The notes beneath the pieces are model-generated. The model was not told the DNA's origin, did not search any database, and saw only the letters and a list, made by a program, of their open reading frames with translations. Shown here piece by piece: positions 23,038-34,622 of a stretch of DNA of 64,000 nucleotides. Both the position numbers and the translations under genes were made by a program. The stretch is from contig JASAND010011024.1 of the NCBI GenBank assembly GCA_030248195.1, forward strand, positions 33,165 to 97,164, given 5' to 3'. Every line of letters starts with the position of its first letter. The first letter of the stretch is position 1. This DNA comes from Trissonchulus latispiculum. Its lineage: Eukaryota; Nematoda; Enoplea; Enoplida; Ironidae.

Positions 23038-26000
23038 AAGTCTGGCACAAAAATGTGTGTACAAAATCTGTAGGCCTCCAGTGAACTCAATATACATAGT
23101 AACCCCATAAAACCATATATTTTCGGAATCCTTGCAGCGAGACAAACATTTTTATGAAATTTAAAATTTTTTAAAATTTCAAAAATTTTAAAATATCGGT
23201 TTTTCGGGGAATTTTTTCGGACCGTGAAAGCTATTTAGCTCATTCTTTCCGAAAAAGTTTCCCGTCCGAAGACGCATCGATTGACACAAGAACGAAAAAA
23301 ATCGGTTGAGAAGTAAGCATTTTATTCCAAAATTTCGTTTTTCCATTTCCTTTGATGTTTGCCGCTTTTTGCAAATTTGACTGGTTATTACTCGTGACTT
23401 GCTCAACGAAAAAAGTTTTCGATTAGATTTTCAGGACCGCCTAGGCGCCCGCTTTCACCTAATACATGTGGTATTTCAAATTTTGAAAGTCGATTTTTTG
23501 AAAATACCACTTTTTGACCCAAAATTTCGGCATAGCAGTTATGGCAAAAGTGAGTAAAATAACATAATCATAAAATTCAAGCTGAGCTGAATCCAACGAT
23601 ATAAAGCTTTTGTTGCTACGAATTATATTGCGCCAGCAATGAATTTTTATACAATATCCCTTATTTCAGCTGGTTTTGCTAGTTTACACTGCTTAAGGGG
23701 GGGGGTCCATTTTTGGCCGATTTTTCGACCATCTCCGATTTTGCTCGTTTTCACATATTTTGTTCTCCGATTGGTATATTTTAACGAGTTTTTGAAATTG
23801 AAGTCGGATCTTTTACGGTTAATGAGTAATTTCACTTCAAAGTTGAGATCTCATGTGTTAAACATAGGAAACTGGAAAAGTTTCAATTTTTTGACTAGTG
23901 TCAAAAAATCTCGAAACTGGACAAAGATTATCAGCATAATTTGGTATCGTTAGAAACGTCTATTTATACACTTTGATTTGTTGGAATTAGATTTTTGATT
24001 TAGGCCTTTGAATTTTTTTAAATAATTTTTGAAACCTGCTGACTGCGAAAATTGACGTTTTTCGATAGTGGAAACTGGGGGGTTGTAACTTTGAGCAAGC
24101 ATTACAAAACTTCAAAGGCCTAAATCAAAAATCTAATTCCAACAAATCAAAGTATATAAATAGACGTTTCTAACGATACCAAATGATGCTTATAATCTTT
24201 GCCCAGTTTCGAGATTTTTTGACACTAAAAATTTGGTTTTTTACCAAAAGTTTGAATTTTTTCGATTTTTTGCCTATTACGTGAGACCATTGCAATCAGC
24301 AGCTACCAAATGCCAAAATATCTCGTTTCACGTTATTTCTGGTGGCTGCAGTTCAGTGTTGACTACAATTATTCCTTCTAAGTAGCCCAACGTGGTCGCT
24401 GCATCCCAATCTGTCGGACTGGCACCCATATAGCAAAAATATCGATTTTTTCAAATTTCTCAAAACATGACAAATTTGACATCAATCGAAAGCTTTTAAT
24501 GTGGGGAACAGTTTTTCTTCTTGGGCTATGGTCCGCAAATGCACACAATTGAAGTTAATGGCTGTTAAAGGGTTTTGTGATCTAACCTCAACATTGGCTT
24601 TGCTGCTCCCTAAAAGTCGTTAAAAAGGCATGAAATCACGTTTAGCCTGCCAACACCGGGGCAAAATTAATTCTTTAGATCAATTTTAAAATGTACACCC
24701 CATTGAAGCTCCAAAATCGAAGATTGTATAAGGAAAATTGCTTTAGTCTCAAGCGGTACCCTCGTTTCGCCCATTATTACAATTGCAAGCAGTTGATAGC
24801 TCGTAACTCGCGGAGACATGGATGAAACAACTCAATATTTAAACTTGGTACGCACAACATGTGTGGCTACATTATGTGTAAAAATGAGCGAAATCCGTGA
24901 CTACAAATTTTTTCATGGTGGACCCCCCCCCTTAAGTCAAATCACGGCGGCAACATCAAAGAGAGCCAAAAACCAGCTGAAATAAGGGATATTGTTTAAA
25001 AATTCATTGCTGGCGCAATATAAGTCGTAGTAACAAAAGCTTTATATCGTTGGATTCAGCTCAGCTTGAATTTTATGATTGTTAGTTTTACTCACTTTTG
25101 CCAGAATTGCTATGCCGAAATTTTGGGTCAAAAAGTGGTATTTTTCGAAAAAATCGACTTTCAAAATTTGAAATACCACATATATTAGGTGAAAGCGGGC
25201 GCCTAGGCGGTCCTGAAAATCTAATCGAAAAATTTTTCCGTTGAGCGAGTCGCGAGTAATAACCAGTCAAAGTTGCAAAAAGCGGGAAACATCAAAGGAA
25301 ATGGAAAAACGAAATTTTGGAATAAAATGCTTATTTCTTAACCGATTTTTTTCGTTCTTGTGTCAATCGATGCGTCTTCGGACGGGAAAATTCTTCTGAA
25401 AGAATGAGCTGAATAGCTTGCACGGTCCGAAAAAATTCCCCGAAAACCGATATTTTTAAATTTTTGAAATTTTAAGGTGCTGGTATCGCTTTGTGTAAAT
25501 TTGACCCTCTAGGCTTTATTTCTTTATGAAAGTGGATGAAACTTTCCAAATATACTATTTTGGTGCTTTTTAACATTCTGGGACCAGTCCCGTATTTTTA
25601 GGTGCAAAGATGAGATATATTTCTATTTTTTGCCACTATATTCTCTCAGTACATAGTCGAGACACCGGATTGGTTGTTATGGCTGGAACGTTGACACCAA
25701 AATGAACATTTTTGCTCTTACAACCTTTGAGCTGCTTCCAGTGGTTAAATCAGTATAAGCCAAAAACGATTTTTGGGGCCCAAAAACGGCGATTTTCGAA
25801 GAAATCAGGTTTTTGTTAATTACTGCCAAATCTTACGGACAATTTTAATCTCTTTATACTCAATCGATACGTCGTCCAATTGTACATTTTATCAATGCCT
25901 ATTCGCTGGAATTCGTAGCTTTAAGCTAGAGATTTGACCGAAAAACCATTTTGTCAAAACTGCGATTATTTTGTTTTGAACATCTATTTCTCAAAAACTA

Positions 26001-27617
26001 CCCAATGGATTTTTTCTTCCAGCCTGATTTTCGGCTGGATGAAAATTCGCCCTATTGCGGAGGGACATTTTTCTTGGTTTGAGCCAAAACGTCTCCAGTT
26101 GCGAGAAAACTGAACATAAAGTTGCGAAATTTCGTGCCGCCGCACATTTGCCGGTTTCTCTGGAGTATTGAGACTTGTTGAGCCAAATCCAAAAAAATGT
26201 CCCTCGGCACACATGTCCTTCATATCATGGCACAAGAAGAAATTTCGGCCGCTTCTACAGTTTTGAGAAATCAATGTTCAAAAAGTTTTGGTATAAATTC
26301 AGCCAGTCAGATGTCAGTATGTCAAAAATTTTAGCTAATTTGTTGCTAATTTTGCTGGTTTCGTAGGCTCATATGAATGTACAAATTATAAGCTTTAAGA
26401 CGATGTATAAAGCTCTTTCCAACTCCAAAAATTGCGAAATTTATAGCGTTTTAAAAAATCACCACAAAAGCACTGCACAAAAGGATACCACCTTAAGGTG
26501 GTGATTCCTTTTGGGCACATATTGTTGCTTGACGGCTCAAAGCAAGATGCAATTTGATGAAACTTTCCAAAATAAGTTCATTTGGTGTTCTAACACCCTT
26601 CGTGCAATCCCGCTTCAAAATTTCGAGATTTCCGTTCTGGACGGTTTTCGGCAATTTCTGACAGTTGAGCAGCAACTGCATAGTTATGACTATACTCATT
26701 TGAAAGATCTCGTTGAGCTCTACATTTGTGCTTTTGGAAGCAAGTTTCTAGCTCTTTTCTAGTGTGAGATATAGCCGATTTTCCTATTTTGACGTTGAAA
26801 ACTTGTCATTTTTGCAGAAATCAAATAATCCACGATTTCTTGAGCTACGCAAGCAGTAAAATTTTACTAAGGGTGTCGATTTGAAGGTCTCGTCGAGGCC
26901 GATTATCCGAGGCATGATACTCTTCCAACTGCTATCCCGTACGCTGCTATCATAAAAATGTAGTTTTTGCAAAAATATAACCAAATTTTTTTCCAGCATT
27001 GTGGAGCATCTATTATGCAAGCTGGAAGGTTGCCAGTTAGTAGACGTGTTTTACACAAAAATATCCAGAGACCCTTTTTTAGTTGCCCCGATTGCTGCCT
27101 TTTAGCTAAAGTGGCCGCTTGCTAAAGTTGGGAAAAGTAGGCAAAATCCAGGTTGCGCAAACATTTTAGCTAATTTCTTCATAACGAAGAGTGATTTCAT
27201 GATAATTAAAAAAGGGTCCCCAGCTATTTGATAGCAGAATCGAATGATGTAGCCGAGGTCTCACGAAAAAATTTACTTTATTCTGCAAAAAATCTGGAAA
27301 ATTAAAGTACTTCAAAAATCCAGGAAAATAGTTTCCGATTACTGAAGTTAGTTTCATTGCATTCATTAGAAAGAGAAAATATTAAGCTCCATTTTGATAT
27401 AAAAATGACTTCTTAACTCTAAGTAATGAATGAGTAATAAGGGTTCAAAGTTGATGTCTCCAAAAGGAATCACCACCTTAAAAAATTTTAAATTTTATAA
27501 AAATGTTTGTCTCGCTGCAAGGATTCTGAAAATATATGGTTTTATGGGGTTACGACGTATATTGAGTTCACTGGAGGCCTTACAGATTTTGTACACACAT
27601 TTTTGTGTCAGACTTTA
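23038..27617. mobile_element. Large composite inverted-repeat element
   Basis: Outer arms of about 130 bp (23038-23165 and 27485-27617) are inverted copies beginning CTAAAGTCTGGCACAAAAATG. Inside, 23165-23685 and 24955-25480 form a second inverted pair of about 520 bp, so the left part is a giant foldback whose loop holds the 23693-24935 TTAA element. The rest (25480-27480) includes sequence present again, inverted and diverged, at 28620-29330. The exact palindrome CCACCTTAAGGTGG lies near 26490. No conserved protein is seen. Confidence 0.65.
23693..24935. mobile_element. TTAA-flanked G/C-run element, second copy
   Basis: TTAA (23693-23696) is followed by GGGGGGGGGTCC and mirrored by GGACCCCCCCCC before TTAA (24932-24935). 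Inside, about 23900-24020 and 24105-24235 are inverted copies (TTTGGTATCGTTAGAAACG and complement), making a third concentric palindrome. It belongs to the family at 3504-6326. No transposase frame is seen. Confidence 0.75.
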
Positions 27618-27698
27618 GGTATACATTTGTTTGTTTGCTTTTAACGCAAATATAGCAAACCAACTATGATATTAGAGAAAATTAATTGTGGTATAAGT

Positions 27699-30329
27699 CA
27701 GAATTGTATGCGGGCCGATTTTTCCGGCCCGCTCTCGGCCCGCAGCCAGCGCTTTATGACATCGGCCCGCATCAACCCGTTTTAATTTTAAACCAAACGT
27801 TTTAATGCACCCAAATGAAAATTCCATTTCCCAAAACCCCAAAGGGGCCATTCAGAGTTGTATGCGGGCAGCGGGTACCCGCGGGTACCCGCGGGTACCC
27901 GCGGGGCGGGGCGGGGCGGGCCGAATTTTACTACCCGCGCGGGCCGCGCGGGCCGATGCGGGCCGATTTTGGCTACTTTCCTGGGCTAATTTTGCTTTAT
28001 AGAAATTTCATACATATGTACCAAATCACATACAAAAGGAGGCAATATTTCAGAATTTTAAACATTACTTGACTTCGTTATGCCATTCGATTCCTTCAGC
28101 ATGCACTACATCATACTCAGTTAGCATTATCAGCGTATCGAGTAATAACCTGTAGCTGTTGAGTAAAACATATAAACCCATGAAAACTACAGGTTTTATT
28201 TGTATTGAAAATGTACAAGTCTAACTTGTAATCTATTATACCAAAGTATCACTTGAGAAAAATATCAACGATGTCCTGTAGAAATTATATATATAAATCG
28301 AAACTTATTTATCATCTACAAACTTGAATCCTGTGGTTTCTACATGAACTTTTTTTAAGTGTTTAGCACTGAAAGTGGGGGTCAGCAATTGGCGCAGTAA
28401 CTGAATTTTTAGTTTAATTTCGGAACTTCGTGTTGGAAACTTAAGCACCTAAATATAAATCTATGATAACTTCTCACTGACGACTTTAATTCATTTAAGG
28501 AGCTGGTAACCTTTAGTTGCGGCACGGATACTGGATTTTTCTGACCTGATTGAAGTACAGGCCTCAAGCTTAACGGGAAGAAATGTTATATAAGATCCTG
28601 AATTATTGAGCAAACATTTTTGAACATCGATTTTTCAAAACTGTAGAATTGTCGAGTCGAGTCTTCATTGTCGAGAAAATCCGCCAAATGCGCATTGAGT
28701 TTTCTTGCTACTCATTATGTTCTAGCCAAAACCAAGAAAAGCATTCCTCCACGAAAGTTCGAATTTCCACTCTGCAAAAAATCTCCGGAATCCGTCGAGT
28801 AGTTTTTGAGAAATCAACGTTTAAACAAAATAATCGCAGTTTTGCCAAAATTGTTTTTGGGCCAAATCTCCAGTATAAAGCAATCAACTCCTGCTAATAA
28901 ACATGCATAAATGTAAACTAGACTGTGTATCGATTGGATATACATGATCAAAATTGTCCGTTAAGATTTGTAGTATTTTTGAAAAAGCTGATTTCTTCGA
29001 AAATTACAATTTTTTGACCCTAAAAATCGTTTTTTTGATTATACTGACTTAACCACTGGAGATCGCTCGTAGGTTGTAAAGGGAAAATGTTCATTTCGAT
29101 GTCCTCTTTTCAGCCATAACAACCAATCCGATGTATCAACTACTTACTGTGAGAATAGTGGCAAAAACCTAAAGTTTCCATCTTTTCACCTAAAAATGCG
29201 TGACTGGTCCGAGAATGGTAAAGAGCACCAAAGTAGCATAGTTGGAAAGTTTCAGCTATTTAAGTAAAGGATTAAAGCCGTATGAGTCAAAAATACCCGA
29301 AAGGAAACCAATAAACCAGTACCTTAAGGTCACTTACAGCCCAGAGAAGTTCCACAGCATACGGCGTTGTGGGGAAACTGTGTGTGTTTGCTGCAGCTGC
29401 GGCGCTGCCGCTTTCAAAACCAATTTTCATTTTTCGCACAATTAATATCTGGTTAGTTAAGCTCGTTAAGGTGCTGAAAGAAACTCGCTCTCAAGGATAT
29501 ATGCGACAAACATTTAAAAAAATGAGCAAACTCCCCGCCCCAAAAATTTTTCATGGCGTACCCTTTTAGTTAAGGGAAGCTAAGCTTTAGTTACCACTTT
29601 AGGAACAGTAAATTGGTAGACAATAAAGTTCAAATCAAACGAACAGAAAAATTTGCCGGATCCGGAAGTATCTTTGAAAATACATCAGTTTTGGCGCTCA
29701 GGTACTACATAGGAAGCAATTTTTACGTGCGGGTACCTGCGGGCCGGTTTTCGCGTGTGCGGACCGCGGGCCGGAGTGTTGCGGGCCGCGGTCATAAGGT
29801 GCGGGCTGCGGGCCGGGCGCGGGCCGGAAAAATCGGCCCGCATACAACTCTGGGGCCATTATAATCTAAAGTCATTTCAGCATAGTCATTTTAGTTCCTG
29901 TAAGCTGCACTGGACGAAAAAGTATATAATCGTTGCCAAAATATGACAGACTTTCTACGGACTACTGACTATGCAAGCCAGAGAGAGGATTGTCACTTAT
30001 CAGATTTGTCTGCTTGTATATCGTTCGTTGCACTTGATTTATATGTATTTTGTAGTAATCGTTTGGAGTGCAGAAAATAGACAAACCCAAATTGCTAACA
30101 ACCTATGGTTACTCTGTAGTGAAGAAAGATTTTATAACTATGAACGGGGTTCAGCCGCTCAGCTATTTGTTGGTGGTATCAAATTGCATAACGAAGTAAA
30201 CTGTTAAAAAATCTGAAATATTGACTTGGAATATATGAAACTTCTGAAATTTCATGCAGGCCGGGCAGGTAGCAAATTTCGGCCCGTCCGCCCCGTCCCG
30301 AGGGGACCCGCGGCCAGCATACAACTCAG
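27699..30329. mobile_element. hAT-like element, GCGGGCC family, outer copy
   Basis: The ends CAGAATTGTATGCGGG and, inverted on the right, CTGAGTTGTATGCTGG are flanked by GTATAAGT (27691-27698) and GTGTGAGT (30330-30337), 6 of 8 identical. Subterminal sequence is rich in GGCCCGC. A younger copy of the same family is inserted inside it (27853-29852). Confidence 0.6.
27853..29852. mobile_element. hAT-like element, GCGGGCC family, inner copy with perfect TSD
   Basis: The inverted ends CAGAGTTGTATGCGGGC are flanked by an exact 8-bp duplication GGGCCATT (27845-27852 and 29853-29860). Subterminal arrays of GCGGGTACC and GCGGGCC fill 27868-27965 and 29730-29840. The 1.7-kb interior includes a diverged copy of the CTACAGG repeat (28130-28360) and sequence inverted relative to 25530-26280 (28620-29330). 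No transposase frame is seen. Confidence 0.85.
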
Positions 30330-30337
30330 GTGTGAGT

Positions 30338-31390
30338 ATGCTGGAAGACGCCTTTCAGTCTTTTAGCTACATCAAGTGCCACAATAGCGCCCTCGTAATA
30401 TGGTCTATTCACGACCTTTGGACCATAATTAAGTTAAATAAGGCTTGATTTAGTTATTCAGAATTTTTATTGTGCCTCCTAACTAACAAGATTTGTTCTG
30501 ACCTATCAAGAAAGGATAACCTTTTGTTTCCGATGGTATATGTGGCTCAATACTTAGTCATTTCCACGCGCTGTTAACGGAATTTCAGTTGGACATGAAT
30601 ATTCAGCTTGTTAGCCTGCATGAATTAGCATTTTGGCAAATTCAGCGATGCAAATACTTGATTTCAGCTGACTGAGTGAGCTGTAAGCCGCGACAGGAGA
30701 CTGGAAATTTTATTAGGGATGTTTGGCGCCTCCTCTAAATTCTGTTACTAGTCCTTGCGCATTGAGCTAAGCAATCTTTTGTTCCTATATATTTATTTAA
30801 TTACCTATTCATTAGTCCGTGTTTAAAGGCCGTCTTGAGTTTGCTTGCACCCCTGATTCAGTGCTATCATTGCGAACGCTCTCCTGTGCTCAATTTCTTC
30901 CAAATAAGGTGAGTATATTAGCATGCAGGATTAAGGCCTATCGTAATTTTGATAGCGTATCTTGTTTATTTTTCAAATGTCGTCAGTTTTCTGAGTCTTG
31001 CGAGGCTACCTCCAGAGCATCGATCCATTTTTTCAGGACAAAGGAGCCAATCTTTTCTATAACACTGCAAAAACTACTTTCAAAACTAAGGAACAAAAAT
31101 AAAATTTTTCAAAATAAGCTACAATATTTATAGCCATTGAGAAGTATAATAGAATGTTCGCCTCAAAGGTGAGATTACCTGTTTTGTTTTAAGATAAATA
31201 AATGTGTAAATAGGATGCAGGACAACTGAAAACTGGTTTCGCACATTTTTTGCGGTAACAAATGTTCACTGCGGTACCACTCGATACAAGTGTCCTTATG
31301 TCCTATGTCCCGCTTGCGAGTAATTATGCCGAAATTTTAATACTTCAAAAATTCATTAAAACTTTTTAGAGACCTAATTTAAAATTCTGA
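30338..31390. other. Gene-free interval
   Basis: AT-rich, with frames of 100 codons or less that have no recognisable domain (for example 30819-31133). I see no repeat end and nothing to annotate with confidence. Confidence 0.4.
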
Positions 31391-31676
31391 TTCCTACAAA
31401 TCACAGTTCGGAAACATGGAATTAATATGATATAATGCTTGAACGGATCCATTTTGCCGTTCGTGAGATTTCTCAGGCGCACGTGAAAAAGTGACAACTT
31501 TTCTAATTTCCTAGGTTTAACAAATGAAATCTCAACTTTGAGGTGAAATTAATCAATAACCGTAAGACTTACAACTTTAATTTTAAAAACTCGTTAAAAC
31601 ATACCGTTTGGGCAATAAAATATGTAAAAATCAGCGAGATCGGCGAAAATGGCCAAAAAAATGGACCCCCCCTTAA
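31391..31676. mobile_element. One-sided copy of the TTAA G/C-run element
   Basis: The last 250 bp, inverted, follow the left end of the 23693-24935 element. They include a TTTAACAAATGAAATCTCAAC stretch (inverted in the other copy) and the GGACCCCCCC-TTAA end at 31673-31676. The bases that follow, GCCCAGTTCATACT, resemble the outer element end at 3333, so two TTAA families abut at one TTAA. The other terminus is lost. Confidence 0.6.
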
Positions 31677-32839
31677 GCCCAGTTCATACTTATTTTCCGT
31701 TTGTCCGCCTGTCTCAAATTTGAACGATTTGGTCAAGCCCATTCTGACTGTTATTCCTGCTGCGCCTCAGCGCAGCAGGTCTCTTATGTTTGCTCAGCCG
31801 TCTAAATTACATGTATTTTACGGGAAAAAGATAGCTTTCACTATAAAAGCATGTAACTAGTGCTTTAAGATGGCTGAGCATAAAATACATGTAGATGTTA
31901 AGTCTTAGAAAGTTAGTACGGTATGACTCATAATGTAAACGTGAATTCTTTTCAATTATGATACTTTAGCGAAAACTGGTTGTAGCTTGTAATTCTGAAA
32001 AAGAAGACTGTCGGTTTAGCTTCTGCAGAAGCCACAAATCATCGCTGCTCTGTTTTGGCGGCTATTTTGCAGCAGTATTCAGATTTTGATAGTTATACGT
32101 ATAGACTCATACAGCTTTAATAAAAAATATTTAAAGTAACTTTGATATAAATTAAAGTAAATTAAAAATTGTCCAACGGCATTGACAAAAGGGCTCTGCA
32201 GTCTGCACTGAACATCAGCTTTTTCAAAGTAAGGAATTCTACTGCGCAGCATTCCTACAATTTGTTTAAATGTTACTGGAGAAACTATTTTACCTTTTGC
32301 AGACACTTTTGCTTATTTACTTTAAACTTTAACGCGCTCTAATTTCCTCATACCATACTACTTTGAAGTCACTTGTTGTAAGACGTAAGAGGGTTAAATG
32401 TTAAGGATCAGGACATCGACAGCTTCCATTTTATATAAAATTTGGCCATTTCTGACCATATATAGGTCTCCGTCATCTCATCTCACTAAGGCAAGCATCC
32501 ACAGTTGAACTCCAGCAATTGCAATGAAACTTAGCGCACATGTGTGCAAATTTGCACACCGAATTTGGTTGGAATCAGCTCTGATTTCTGCCGACTTATG
32601 ACCCATTATATCAAAAAATTTGAAAAATAATGCTAACGATAATTTTCGCAATAAATTTCGACAACATTCAGAAATCAAATGCAAATACACACGCCAATTT
32701 AAGCACGTCATGACCTAGTGTTGCCGAGACCATCAAAAGTGTCCTACATATGTAGTAGAAGAATCTTGTATGTTTAGCTTTGCCTTTGCTAGATACAAGT
32801 AGGTCGTGTCATTTCTTTATCCCTATTCGCTAACCCCTA
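31677..32839. other. Gene-free interval
   Basis: AT-rich sequence without a supported coding region, apart from the possible element end at 31677-31690. The short minus-strand frames (32079-32306, 32478-32711) show no family features. Confidence 0.4.
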
Positions 32840-33592
32840 CACTCTTAGAAATGTTCCAGTAGAAACTACAGGAATCACTTTTGTAGATGATAATTACAAA
32901 AGCTTTTGTAGAAAATACAGGTTAGCTCTTATAATTTCTACAGGTCGTCCTTGGTAGTATACCGGATATACTTTGTTAGAATGGATTACAAGTTAGACTA
33001 GTACTCAATACAAATGAAACCTGTAGTTTTCACTGGTTTACTGGTTTACTCTACAGGAAAGTACTCGATACGCTGATAACGCAAACTGGGTATATAAGGG
33101 CGACAGTGGTCACAATTTTTGAAGACTGAAATTTTTTGAATATTTTCAAATTTTCAGTCTTTCAACACCCTGTGGGTGATTTTTTGTAACGGCCGCTCCC
33201 TGCCGAAAATATTTTGGAAGCGGCCGACCCCCCCCCCACCTGCTCCCCCCTTTTCCATTAACAGGTCGCTCCAGTAAAATTTACAGGTTTTTTCTTGTAA
33301 AAACTACAGGTTTGGTATCTGATTTAGGATTGTCAAAAATGTCGAACAAAACTACAGGTTTCTTTAGTATTTTCTACAGGAAACTCCTGTAATAAAAACT
33401 ACAGGTTTCATTAGTATTTTCTACAAGAAATTCCTGTAATTTTTACTGTTCGAGGGGCCGGTAAAAATGTACAAAACTTACTTTTGTGGAAAATATATAC
33501 AGGAAGCTCCGCTAGTGACTGACCGCACAGGAGCACTTTTGTAGAAAACTACAAGAATTCCTGTAGTTTCTACAGGAGTCTTTTTAAGAGTG
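32840..33592. mobile_element. CACTA-like non-autonomous element with CTACAGG arrays
   Basis: The ends CACTCTTAGAAA and, inverted on the right, CACTCTTAAAAA are bordered by TA (32838-32839, 33593-33594). CACT-type ends with a 2-3-bp duplication suit the CACTA/EnSpm group, but the duplication is too short to prove it. Both ends run into repeated GTAGAAACTACAGGA and AAACTACAGGTTT units. An inverted diverged copy lies at 28130-28360. Confidence 0.6.
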
Positions 33593-33599
33593 TAGGACT

Positions 33600-33757
33600 A
33601 ACGGCTTTTTTCAAAAGTTAAAGAGTTAAAATTAACCCGTTTATCTTTGTGTAGTTTAACTCCACTCTAGCTTGACTTTCCCATTTTTAACCGTTTCTTG
33701 AAAAGGATCGAGTTAATTTCAACTCTGCCCCTACCCTTTCTTGAAAACGCCCCTAGA
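33600..33757. mobile_element. Small relic of the GAGTTAAAA foldback family
   Basis: It begins GGCTTTTTTCAAAAGTTAAAG and ends TTTCTTGAAAACGCCCCTAG. GAGTTAAAATTAACCC lies inside, as in the larger element at 34977-36130. Confidence 0.5.
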
Positions 33758-33822
33758 TGCCATCTGTGGAGTCTGATTTTAAAGTTAAGTTATACGAACA
33801 GTTGTTCTCTTGGTCTGCGTTT

Positions 33823-34565
<743 letters not shown>

Positions 34566-34622
34566 CTTACTTCGCCCCTATATGGGTACGGGGTCCTTCA
34601 AAGCCCCTATATGGGTACGGGG

